A stretch of 64,000 bases of DNA from Hedera helix (lineage: Eukaryota; Streptophyta; Magnoliopsida; Apiales; Araliaceae): assembly GCA_947179155.2 (NCBI GenBank), contig OX359265.1:4139501-4203500 (forward strand), given 5' to 3'. A program made the position numbers and the translations under genes. The notes under the pieces are model-generated. The model was not told the origin of the DNA, did no database searches, and worked only from the letters and a program-made list of their open reading frames with translations. This document shows, piece after piece, positions 49,901 to 60,667 of the stretch (position 1 is the first letter of the stretch; each line of letters opens with the position of its first letter).

Positions 49901-50430
49901 TCTTGACTAATGGTATTTCAGATGATAAAAGTTGATGATATTTTTACTAAAAAGAGAAGCGAGTGGACATTATAGTCTGCATTATTCTTCTAATAGATTG
50001 TTCATTCCGCTGCTATTATTGATCTGAATATTGTTTAAGAATTTAACTACAGTTTTTGATATAAACCTTGTAGTCTATTGTATTCTATCAAGAACTCAAC
50101 TGTTGAAGGCTAATGATAATTTATTCGTCATTATCTTAGTCATGATATTTCTTACTGGGCTATTTGAGCTCACCCTTTCTTTTGTTCCATTGTTTTTCAA
50201 CAGGAGATGAAAACGTAACGGGGTCTAGCCGGGGGATGGAGTGAGAGTCCGAAGAATAGTTATCCTAGTCTTCACGTGTTGTAAAATAGTGTGGCAATAA
50301 TAGTGAAGATTTAGTTGTGTATTATTATACACTGTATTGATGTACGTTGTGCTTTGTTGTAATAATTTTGTTGTAGTCTTTTGACGACTCAAGTTTGGGC
50401 TGTGTGGGCCTAGATTTGGGGGCGTCACAG

Positions 50431-50600
50431 TTTGGGCCAGAACTCGAAATCAAATCGAAAATTCGGTTTTTCAGTCTTTCTAAAACCGTCATATACGTCG
50501 AAACTGTAAATGCAATTTGGGCCAGAATTCGAAATCAAACCGAAAATTCGGTTTTTCAGTCTTTCTAAAACCGTCACATACGTCGAAACTGTTGGTGCGG
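50431..50600. repeat. 85-bp tandem duplication next to the solo LTR
   Basis: TTTGGGCCAGAA(C/T)TCGAAATC is repeated 85 bp apart (50431 and 50516), and the two units are about 95% identical. The solo LTR inserted at the left end of this array; similar words (GCGGTGTAG, GCAGTTTG) lie on the other side of the LTR. Confidence 0.85.
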
Positions 50601-50876
50601 TTTGTGTGATTCTTAGTGTAGTTTAAGGAGCAAATCAATTTCTTACTCGGCCTTATCTCTACGAGGCAAATCTGTTTTGAACTCCCAAAAATACATGCCT
50701 AATATATTTTCATGTTAGGATGGTAAATCTAATGTTAATTTGCCAAAAAAAAATGGTATTGTCGATATAACTATAACTTCTATGTTCAAATTTGAGATTC
50801 CAAATTTACCCGTCTTTGGTGAAAGTATTTTTTGTAAGTTATAATATATAACCTAAATAAATAATACATACATACA

Positions 50877-50912
<36 letters not shown>

Positions 50913-52550
50913 TAAAAGTGGTGCAATGCGGTGCAGAAGCATGCCAAATCTGCATCCAAATCACATTTGCGATTTTTCAATCATTTTAATGCCGTCATAT
51001 GTGCTGCAACCGTTAGTACGACTTACTCGAAACGATTTGTTCAATTTTTGATACGATTTCGAGGCCAAATTCAATTTTTTTACTCAATCCTACCGCTATA
51101 TTATCACTCTACCACCATAAATTGTGATTTTTATTAAGTTTTATAACAAGAAACTATTCCATTTCTATTATTAATTTTGTTTGCTCTTATGAATTGTGGT
51201 TAAAATAATGAAATAACATCTCCGATGGATAATGAGATGTAATTTAGATGTTTAATTATTTCCTACTAAGAAAAATTAGGTCGATGGAACGCCTAAATTA
51301 TAATAGTTCTTACTTGTGGTCATCATAGTATTTTTTTCGATTCATAAAAAATATCTCATTCATCAATTTAAAAAAATATATTTTGTTTATGGGTATAGAA
51401 ATAAAATTTTGATGGTAAATTTAAAAATATTATATCATTTTATTTTACTATAAAAAGAGACCATAATAATCTACATCAAATTTATTATTAATCTCCAGAT
51501 TCATGATATAATTTTAAAAATTAAATAAGTGTGCTTAATTATTAATTTTAAAATGAATCAGTTTAACTATTAAATTTAATGATAATATTTATTTTGGAAG
51601 CAAGGAGTATTTCTAATTAATTTGTGGGCTTTCATTAGGTTATTTTTCTTTTTGAGTTACTAACTCTATATAATCACATACGTCCTTTGTTTATTTTATT
51701 ATATTATGAAAAAAATATAGGTGCATAATTATATAATTTTTTAATTTACACAACCTATCAAAACTACGTCATTTTAAAATATTATTTTTAATTTATTGGT
51801 GTTGATAGTCTTCCATCTCTATTAAAACAACATAATTTTAACAAAGCTGTATAAATTAAAAAATTATCCAATTGTACACCTCCATATTTCCTTTATATTA
51901 TTTCCTCCTTTATGAACTGGAAAGGAGCGTATATTCCATAGAACCATATGGTAGTAATATATCCATATTAAATAACAAGTTGACCAGTTCTTAGAAACCC
52001 TAATATGGACAAAGAAAACAAAGAGAATATAAATGTAGTGAACGGTTTAAGCTTTTAAATTAACAAACTTGGACCCATTGTATTCAGTGTTCCGATATCT
52101 AGTAGGCTCTGAGCCCATCACAAAATTGTTAACAATACTGGGCCACGAAATATAACTCTTGCTTCATTTCTCAATTAAGAGCTTGATTGCCAAAAGGAAA
52201 AAGAAAAAATCAAAAACTAAAGGTTCGTTTGGTAATTGCTTTTATTTTCATGTTTTTGTTTTTTATTTCTATTTTTATATATTTTTGTTCTTATTTACTT
52301 TCACTAGTAAAAATAAAAATCGGACAACGTTGTTTGATAATTATATCTAAGTGTTAATTTTATTTTATTTTATGAATATGTAGAGTTTGAACTTTTGTTG
52401 TTAACAAGATTCGACGCCTAGACCTTATTAGAGTTGAAATGGCTTCTTGTGTTGCCAAAAGTGAAGAAGCAATTTTTGTGTGTTCAAATTTTTGCTGTCA
52501 AATTGATTTTGCTTTCAGTTTTTTCAAAGCAAAAACCAAACCCAAGCTTA
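50600..52550. other. AT-rich intergenic region
   Basis: No gene is seen. It includes the (CATA)n microsatellite at about 50866-50904 and further GTGCGGTG-type repeat text at about 50920-51060. Confidence 0.5.
50866..50904. repeat. (CATA)n microsatellite
   Basis: About ten uninterrupted CATA units followed by a short (TA)n run. Confidence 0.9.
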
Positions 52551-52558
52551 ATCTCTAG

Positions 52559-52903
52559 GGCTATATTTGTTTGTAAAAAATATACTTTGGATTAGACTAT
52601 TTGTCTTAATTTAACACTATTTTGCACTATTTAATCCTTTGACGAGGGTTTATTAGTCTCTTAGTATTGGACTATTAGTCTCATAAAGCCATTTAATAGC
52701 TTAAAATAAGGGAATTATTAATCTCATATTTTTCATGGGATTATATAATCTTTCTTAAATAGCCGTAGGAATGATAAAAAATAGTCCATATGACTATTTA
52801 AAGGACTATTAATCCTCCATCATGAGATAAAATAGTTCAAAATAGTGTTAAATTAATATAAATAGTCCAATCTCAAGTATATTTTGTGTAAACAAACACA
52901 TCC
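52559..52903. mobile_element. MITE with ~75-bp terminal inverted repeats, Tourist/PIF-Harbinger-like
   Basis: The left end GGCTATATTTGTTTG and the reverse complement of the right end GGATGTGTTTGTTT begin inverted repeats that continue through AAATATACTT, GACTATTT and TTAATTTAACACTATTTTG for about 75 bp. A 3-bp TAG flanks both ends (52556-52558 and 52904-52906), as expected for PIF/Harbinger. The 345-bp element is non-coding. Confidence 0.75.
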
Positions 52904-53539
52904 TAGGTGTTTTTTCTAAACCTTAGCTTTATCTCTAGGTATTTTTGTAAACTTGTGATTTTTTTTATAGAAACTATGTATACAAAGTATGATTTAACTT
53001 AACTTTAGAGTGCTAAACTTTTATTATCATGGATCAAACAAGAGAACTTAAAATATTAAGAGAAATGAAAACAAAACTTAAAACCATATACATGAAAAAC
53101 CTTAGAATCTGACCTATTTTTATAAAATTCATAACTAATAATGTATAAATTTAAAATTTTGAGAATACATATCTCTGTAAGTGTTCTAACTACTTTATAA
53201 ATTTAAGATTTTAACTTTTTATGAATTATTTACGGTGAATTTTTGAATTGAACTGGTAAGTGGGTTAAACCTCCTGACCATGGCTCTGTTTTAGGTGATA
53301 GAGTTTTCGAAAAATTCTAAATTTTTTAGGGACAATTACATTTACTAATACATTTTCAGAAAATATTACAACAATAGTATATACATAAAATATTTATAAA
53401 ATTAGTGCATCTTCAATATTTAATTTACAAAATTAGTGCATTCTTATCCCTTTAATTTAGTTGTGTGATTTTAAAATTTAAATTTTAAAAAGTCAAAACA
53501 TCACCATGAAATATCCAATGAATTTTAGATTTGTGTTAC

Positions 53540-54330
53540 TTTTCGAGGAGGAAGAAAGTGAGGATGAGGAAGAAGATGGTGGTGGAGGCGGAAGAAGCTG
53601 ATGGTGGTTGTGGCGGAGGAAGAAGATAGTGATGGTTGTGGCGGAGGAAGATGGTGGTGATTGTGGGGGAGGAAGAAGATGGTAGTGGTTGTGGCGGAGG
53701 AAGAAAAAACTGCAGTTTTTTTATCTCCACACCTGCAGTTTTGTCATAATAAAGTTGGTAACCAAACCTTCATACCAAAGTAACAAAACCTTCATATCAA
53801 GGTAACCAAAACCTTCATACTAATGTAACCAAATTTTCATACCAAGATAACCAATCCATCTCCACACTTACATTTTTTTCATAGTGCAGATTTATAAAGC
53901 CATACTTTTCGAGGGGGGAGAAAGTGAGGATGAGGAAGAAGATGGTGGTGGAGGCGAAAGAAGATGGTGGTGGTTGTGACGGAGGAAGAAAAAATAGCAA
54001 TTTTTTCACTTCCACACCTGCAGTTTTGTCATAATACAGTTGGTAACCAAACTTTCATATCAAGGTAACCAAACCTTCATACCAAGGTAACCAGACCTTC
54101 ATACCAAGATAACCAAAACCTTTATACCAAGGTAACCAATCCACTTCCACACCTGTAATTTTTTCATAGTGCAGTTGGTAGTCAAACCTTCATACCAAGG
54201 TAAACAATTCGGTTTTATTATTTGAATGTGATGCAGTTGGTTGCAACCGGTCTAATTCAAGCGCCTAGGAGTTTGGGCACGACCATACTTAAAGGTAACC
54301 AAACACGTATATGATGATAACCAAACACGT
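53540..54330. repeat. Compound minisatellite: GGAGGAAGAAGATGGTGGTGG-type and GGTAACCAAACCTTCATACC-type arrays
   Basis: Two purine-rich blocks (about 53545-53710 and 53908-53995; unit about 27-30 bp, 'gtggcggaggaagaagatgg') each run into a block of 21-22-bp units of the type 'aaggtaaccaaaccttcatac' (about 53755-53865 and 54040-54210, with remnants to 54330). The whole pair, with CCACACCTGCAGTTTT between, appears to have been duplicated once, about 360 bp apart. Confidence 0.85.
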
Positions 54331-54479
54331 ATATAAAGGTAACCAATTTATGACTGTGTAATAACTACGAGTCAGTAATCAAATCCTTCGAGCTTCTCGT
54401 CAATGGTGGTTTTGAAAGAGAGGGACCAACCAGACCACGCCCCTTGTCAAGGATTCATGTTAAAGATGCACATATATAT

Positions 54480-54690
54480 GTCTAGATGGAAGGAGAAGGT
54501 GGAGGCGAATGAGAGAGAAAAGGAGAAGGTGGAAGCAGAGGAGAGAGGAGAAAAGAGAAGGTGGAGGCGAATGAGAGAGGAGAGAGAAAAGGAGGTGGAT
54601 GCGGAGGAAAGGAGAGGAGAGAGAAGGTGGAGGTGGAGGAGAAAGGAGGAGAAAAGGAAAAGGTGGAGGCGGAGGAAGAGGTGGAAGATG
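54480..54690. repeat. Purine-rich GA/GGA tract
   Basis: Imperfect repeats of 'gagaaggtggaggcggaggagag'. The strand asymmetry opens long frames rich in Arg, Glu and Lys on the plus strand, but these are low-complexity and not credible genes. Confidence 0.7.
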
Positions 54691-54774
54691 AAGTGGTTTT
54701 TGTGTTGTACTATTTTTATAATTATTTTGTGAATGTACTAATCTTGTAATTAATTTATAAATGTTGTATATTAC

Positions 54775-56459
54775 TGTAAAGAACCCAATTTTTTATGGTA
54801 GATTCCTCATATAGAGGAGAGTTACACGTTTAAAGAAGAGCCCAATTGGATTTATGGATAAAATATATTTGGTTTAGGAAACCCTAAAATAGTTATAACT
54901 AGAGTTGTATACCTGATTCAAGATTGAAATGTTAGGGGAAAACTCTTTGTAATGGTACTAAGATGCTGTCCAAATTTCATGATTTTTGGAGTTAAACTCA
55001 ATTTTTAAGAAATATTTCAATTTTGAACAAAAATAACTACAAAATAAATATTAAAAGTTTTTTAAAAAATTTCAAAAAATATGGCATGTATATCGGAACA
55101 TTGGGTTAAGAGAAAAAAAACAATAATAAACTGTCTAAGGGGGTTTAATATGGAAAAAGAATTGAAAAATATTATGAAAAATACCTAATTTAAAGGAGCA
55201 AAAAATGTGAAATATAATTTTACAGAATAAATAAGTTAAATAATACTTATAAAATTTAGTTATGGGTTAAAATATAATTTTTGAAAGTTAACTTATGAAG
55301 ATGGTGTAAAACAGTGGTTAAATTGTAGTTACGATACCTGAAAGATACCGAATTAGGTTTGCGGGTAACTATTAACGGTAATAAGTAATTAAATAAAGAA
55401 ATAAATTATAACCCTGAAAATTTGACGTACACACCTTCGTGAATGATGTAGATCACATGGGGAGAGAAATAGTTGCTATAAACGATGGACAACATATTAA
55501 GACAAGCAAGTTCTAAAATTTGTGTAACCAAATGTATTTTACTGTTCACGTTAAATTTTATTAAACTCTAAATTTATTGATATTCATGTATTATTGAAAG
55601 TAAATAGGATGTCATTTGTTTTGAATAACTCTATTAATGAGATAAATTATTTGTTTTAAAATATAGGCTTGTTGTGATAATTAATGTCCAAATCAAATTA
55701 TTTTGAGACAGATTCTTGATAGTTTAAGACTAATGATGAACAACTCTAATATATTGGGGATATCGTTGTGATATTGTCAGGTTACCGACTTAACACTGTA
55801 AATACGGCGTGGAGATGATGTTATGCGTAACATAGAGTATGATAGATTGATCTCCTAGAATACCTGTGGAGAGTTTGTAGTTTTTGTGACTGTTAAACAT
55901 TTTGGAGAGTTCTCAATTTTAAAGCTGATGTACAATTATAGGCAATTTTTGGTTCTTACAACCACTCAGTTATGATAATGAAAATTGAAATTATTGAAAC
56001 CATTGTATTTCTTGTTTAATCATGTGTTGCTTCACATTTCCTAGTCATCAGATTTTGAAAATTCTTTTGGCAGCCATTCAGCTATTCGTGATATAATTAT
56101 TCATTGATCTGTTTTATACTTGCTGAGCAAATTTATTACTCACCCTTGCATATATTAATAATATTACATACATGAGCGATAGATCGGAAGGGTCTGGATC
56201 CAAGAATAAAGGAAAAAAAGTATTCAAACTAGAAGAGTAGCATAACTAATGTATTATATTTATTGTATTTAATATGTATAATTTCTTATGTAAACATATA
56301 ATAGAATAGTGAGAAAAGGTTATAACTTGGGAAGAAAATACTATTTAAAGTATGGAATAGACTAATAAATTAATAATAATATTAGTAAATGGTATAGATG
56401 ATGTTAGATAGTGAGTATAAGCTCTGTTATAATGAGTATACGAATTTAGAAACGTCACA
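54775..56459 (+). mobile_element. Probable second solo LTR or LTR relic (1.69 kb)
   Basis: Starts TGTAAAGAACCCAATTTTTT and ends AAACGTCACA, similar in style to the termini of the 47146-50429 LTR (TGTAAGACCCCGAA... and ...GCGTCACA). Near its right part it has TACTTGCTGAGCAAATT and ACTCACCCTTGCA, echoing the GGGCTATTTGAGCTCACCC of the larger LTR. The flanking 5-mers (ATTAC and TTTGC) match at only three positions, so the insertion is old or the borders are slightly off. Confidence 0.45.
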
Positions 56460-57500
56460 TTTGCACTCACATTTCAATCGCGTTTTCAATTTTCCCAATT
56501 ACATGTATAATTATTAACTAAGCTTGATTTATTCATAAGGATTACATTTAGCTTATGTAAAATTTCGTGAAGATAAGTGATATCTGCATTCCAGAACAGT
56601 AACTAATCTGAAGGTTACCAAGAGCTCCAGCAAGATTCTCAAGCAAATTAATTTAAGTATAATCTCACGCATCATTATAACTATTTTTCTTGCATGTGCA
56701 ATGTGCTCATTGCACATCGTATGTCACTACATTGTTGTTGATACACTGCTTCTCTATTTTTGGCAAGTATAGTGGCCGGCTAATGTAAAAAGGGCGTTAA
56801 TATACGCACACTATAAATTGATAATTACACATTTTAAGATAAAAAAATAATTAATTTATTCTTAATAAACGAGATTCTAATTCACTTAATTATAATTTAT
56901 TTATTTTATCCTCGGTCCTATTACACACAATAAGTACGAGATAAAATATAATTTTATTTTGCAATTATTAATTGTATATGACTTTTCAAATAAAACACAA
57001 CTGCAGATTTTATTTATTTATAAATAATCTCAATGGCAGATAAAATAGTTTAGGAATAAGTATAAGTACACTACATAGAACACTACATAGAACACAACCA
57101 GATGATCTCAACCATTGAAAGATAGGGTCTGACACCGAAATCCGTGTCAGGTCCCACTTTTTAATGGTTAAGATGTATGTAGTATTTGGTGTAGTGTTTG
57201 GTTATAGTGTATGTAAAGTTGTCCATAGTTTAGTGACTTTATCCTATTAGTTTGCAATGCTCATTTAACAGTGAATTGTCGGTATTTGTTCTTATTATAA
57301 TAATCTTCCTTTTTTTAATGTTTGTTTATTTTTAAATAATATTATTTTTAAATAACGACAAAATAGTTATGACTAAGCCGGCTCTTATCTTATTCAGTGA
57401 TGGTAGTTGCTAGTCCAACTCCACGATGAGTGTGTCTTTAAATAAAACTGAAAATGCTGAATAAGCGCAGAGCTGCTGTGAAAAAATATTACCAGACCAG
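56460..57500. other. Intergenic region upstream of the S-acyltransferase gene
   Basis: AT-rich spacer containing the 57065-57212 hairpin MITE and the promoter of the downstream gene. No other coding frame is supported. Confidence 0.5.
57065..57212. mobile_element. Short palindromic MITE (about 150 bp)
   Basis: The block folds back almost completely around the loop at about 57137-57140: GTCTGACACCG pairs with CGTGTCAGGTC, ATCTCAACCATT with AATGGTTAAGAT, and the outer ACACTACATAG-type text with ATGTAGTATTTGGTGT. It is non-coding and close to the next gene's promoter. Confidence 0.65.
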
Positions 57501-57679
57501 ACTAGACTTGTTTCTTCTTCTCCTCATCTTCTCCCACGGCTCAATTATCGATAAATCGAACTCCAACAAACCCTAGAACTGAAAATCAAGCAAATGGGTC
57601 GACTTTAATTCAATTTTCAAATTCTGGGTCGAGATTAAAATCTCACCAACTCATCATAGTCTTCGGTCCTCAGTGGTCG

Positions 57680-57746
57680 ATGGAGAGAGAAAATGAAGAA
57701 CGTCCATATTTTTGAATCAGTAGTTCTGACCATTCTAGGACTCTGA
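57680..57746 (+). promoter_or_regulatory. Two overlapping uORFs in the S-acyltransferase leader
   Basis: An 11-residue frame (57680-57715, starting ATGGAGAGAG) and a 17-residue frame (57693-57746, starting ATGAAGAACG) lie 100-165 bp before the main ATG at 57847 and end before it. If the leader is transcribed here they could lower translation of the main frame. Confidence 0.4.
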
Positions 57747-57846
57747 TTTTCCGATTTCAACTCTTTGGGGTTTAGTTAGAAATAGTTTGTGTTTTGGTTT
57801 TTTTAACTGTAAATGCTCTTGACTCGTTTTGACTAAGTCGTTGATC

Positions 57847-60186
57847 ATGCCTAGGCGTCATGGATGGGAATTGCCTGCTCACACGTTTCAGGTACATTCT
57901 TTTACACCTCATTTTCTGTCTGATGAATTGAAAATTCAGTACGTTGGTTATATTTAGGGCTTTTACTGTTAAGGATAAGGATTGTTGTTTCTAGGTTACT
58001 ATAATGTACTATATTTTGATTTACTTTCCTGTCTGAAGATTTTTTATCCATAGATTGTTGGTTTCTGTAACTTGAATTATGATGTTTCTGGTTAAACTTT
58101 ACTTTTGCTTTTTACTTATTTATTTTTAAAAAAGTTACATTTGCTTCAAGTATTGATTTAATACTGGCCTGTTGGTTACCTAAGTTCCAGAGAAATTCCC
58201 ATGTGTACTGTATCATTTAAATTTGTAACCTTGTCTTTGATATTGAAGTATTCAGATTACAGACCGAAGAGGCTGTAATCTTTATACTATTAATGTTGAC
58301 CAAGTGGTTCTGGTTGACCTTTACATTTTCTGTTAGTTCAGATTTGTATCTTTTTGTTAGAACTTAGAAGTGGACTTTCTTTCAATAAAACCATTGTCTA
58401 GGATAAGGTGTCAGAAGCTTTTACTTTTAGTCTGGAAAATATTTCAATTTGACTTGAAGTCCATCAACTTGTTTGAATATTCTTCTTCTGCTGAGTTTCT
58501 TAGTAGAAGTCTAGCCTATGTTGCCTAGAGCGTGTTGATCAAAAGCATAATTTCCCATGTAAATCATACTCAGGTAATTTGTAAAAGAATTCCTGCAAGT
58601 CTGTCAAGTGAAACCTCATCTTTCTTTTTTCTTCTTCTTTTTTTTTTTCATTTTATTTTTAATTGTATCAAATCCATTTTCTATTTAAGAGCAAATGGCA
58701 ACCAGTTTGCAAATTATAAAAGTGGGTTGTTATCATGGACGGTGGACCCAACTTCTGTTATTAATCAGAGTGCGTAAGTTAAAGACTGGGGTTGTACTTA
58801 TCACTAAATAAACTCTATACCACTTTCTTAGGTTAGAATCTTAATAAGATTGAATATCACTCCCAAATTTTGGCTTGGAATATCACTTATTGTAGTTTAT
58901 TGGGCAGGCAAGGGTAACTCCACATTCCAACTGATATTGGCAAAGTTGTCAGTATCTTCTGTATGTTTCTAGTTTCTAAAAATTAAAGTACAGTAAATTG
59001 GTAAAAATTGCAAAATATTTTATCATATAACTTAGTTTCCCTGCTTGTCAATAATCAATTAAGCATGCTTAGTGTTCTTGAATGTGAACCTCAAATCAAT
59101 TAGACAATTGCAGATTAAATTATTATTCTTATACGCTATGTGGAACGAAAATCATTCATTCATTGACGTGTCACCATCTTCTTTGTGAATATATGAGGGT
59201 AATTTAAATTTTAATCTCGTTTTAAGAGGCCTGACCTTTAACTGTAGGAGGTGAATCCATGGTTTACAAACTCATTTCTCTGTGATGCACAGGTGGTCGC
59301 CATAACAGTATTTTTCTTGCTATCTGTTGCCTTTTATGCATTTTTTGCTCCATTTCTTGGAAAGGACATCTATGAATTTGTGGCTGTTGGTATATATTCG
59401 TTCTTGGTGAGGAAAATATTTAAACTCCTTTTATTATACTTGCTCTGTCTTAACTTTTTTCATTTTTTAACAATATATCCAGCACTTTATATTTCTCTTC
59501 TTTGGCTGCCATCTAATTTTTATGGCACTACTTTCAGGCTCTCTGTGTATTTGTACTATATGTTAGATGCACAGCTATTGATCCTGCGGATCCTGGGATT
59601 CTGATTGAACCTGAGAATACGTTAACATATAGATCTCAAAACGACACAGATATTCCGGGTTAGTAATTCGAATGCAGTATAAATATTTTATGAGATAGAA
59701 TGTATTCTTAGAGGTCAAATAGCCATCTCATGAACCTCGGTCTAAATCGGAATTTGACAATTAAGCAATAATATCACCTGAGATTATGCTCATTGACTAT
59801 TTGAACTGAAAAACACTAAAGTAAAATATCTGGGAGTTTCCAACAATAAGTATGACTTTTCAAATTCTGTTCTATGTGGTGAAAATACGGCAGCATAAGA
59901 TGATGATTTGGTTGTAACTACTTTATGCTGTGCTATTCGAATATTCCTTTAAGAGCTTTGTCATTTATGATTTCTGATAAGAGAATGCATTTCTGTAGGA
60001 GAGCCTAGCAAGGTAGGATTGAGAAATGGAGGACAATCTGATAAGAATACTTCAAATAGCTGTTCAAAAGTCGGAGGACTCTTTTGTGGTTGTTTTGTAA
60101 AGGAAGATTGCCGCAAAGATGAAGATCTTTTACAGCAGCAAACTGGAGAGGAAGAGGCTTTATTTTGCACATTATGCAATGCTGAG
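57847..60186 (+). CDS. DHHC-type protein S-acyltransferase, 5' part (4 exons seen; continues past the window)
   Basis: Coding exons are 57847-57891, 59293-59406, 59538-59658 and 59999-60186 (156 residues, phase consistent). The family transfers palmitate to protein cysteines on endomembranes. Seen so far are the plant-type start MPRRHGWELPAHTFQ, two transmembrane helices (about 16-37 and 45-68), the DPADPG motif (about 75-80) that follows TM2 in this family, a variable loop, and the first zinc-binding cysteines FCTLCNAE (about 148-156) that open the cysteine-rich domain. The DHHC motif itself must be encoded by exons beyond 64000. The next intron exceeds 3.8 kb and is filled with a retroelement. 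From memory it is closest to Arabidopsis At2g33640-type PATs. Confidence 0.9.
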
Positions 60187-60318
60187 GTATAAGTATAACC
60201 TTTTTAATGATAAATTTATTGGAGTTCTTTGTAGTGCTAAATTATCGACACATGATTGATATAGCTGTCATCATCTTAGTGAACGTGCATCGTCATGAAT
60301 ATTTGCTTATGCTTAGTC

Positions 60319-60490
60319 ATAGTTGTTAAAGGTGCACTTGAGGCGCAATGAGACGAGGCACACTTTTGGGCTTCGTTTTGCCTGAGGCGCAACCGAGGTG
60401 CCTTCAATGAGGCGCAACTGAGGTGCGAGGTGCATGAAGCACACGCGAGGCACACAAGGCGCTCGCCTCTTTAAAAATTCACCCAAATTA
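60319..60490. repeat. GC-rich repeat fragment (GAGGCGCAA-type)
   Basis: This intronic block has many copies of GAGGCGC/GAGGTGC/GAGGCAC words after a CATAGTTGTTAAAGGTGC start, resembling the end of a TIR-type element. Its opening CATAGTTGT is similar to the end of the element at 9241. No matching second end is found, so it is probably truncated. Confidence 0.45.
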
Positions 60491-60667
60491 ATCTCAATTG
60501 TCCATTTTTGTAACTTATTATAATCTAAGACGTTCATACTCACTTTGAACTTAACAAAAACAAATAAAAAAACAGATCTCCTTGATGGGTTGATTATTAG
60601 GAAGAATTATCCTGAACTACTGATGTATCTATGATGGATGACAAAAAAAATTTTCATTTCATTTTTA

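Larger units (their letters stand above)
47146..50429 (+). mobile_element. Large solo LTR (3.28 kb), probably Ty3/gypsy chromovirus type
   Basis: The block begins TGTAAGACCCCGAATTTTA, ends GGGGGCGTCACA and is flanked by a perfect 5-bp duplication, GTTTG (47141-47145 and 50430-50434). No internal gag/pol lies inside. A TATA box (CTATAAATAG, about 48056-48065) and a downstream leader-like region indicate a plus-strand LTR promoter. It carries two private tandem arrays (about 72 bp x5 and 98 bp x3). Text near 50150-50180 (TACTGGGCTATTTGAGCTCACCC) resembles long gypsy LTRs. The lineage assignment is inference. Confidence 0.8.

Noticed and set aside
50860..50912. Possible CRISPR-like array at the CATA repeats
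   Set aside because: A simple tetranucleotide microsatellite with no spacers, in a plant nuclear sequence.
54403..54749. Long plus-strand frames rich in Arg, Glu and Lys
   Set aside because: They arise from a GA/GGA-rich tandem tract; two overlapping frames are open for the same reason, and there is no start context, domain or splice structure.
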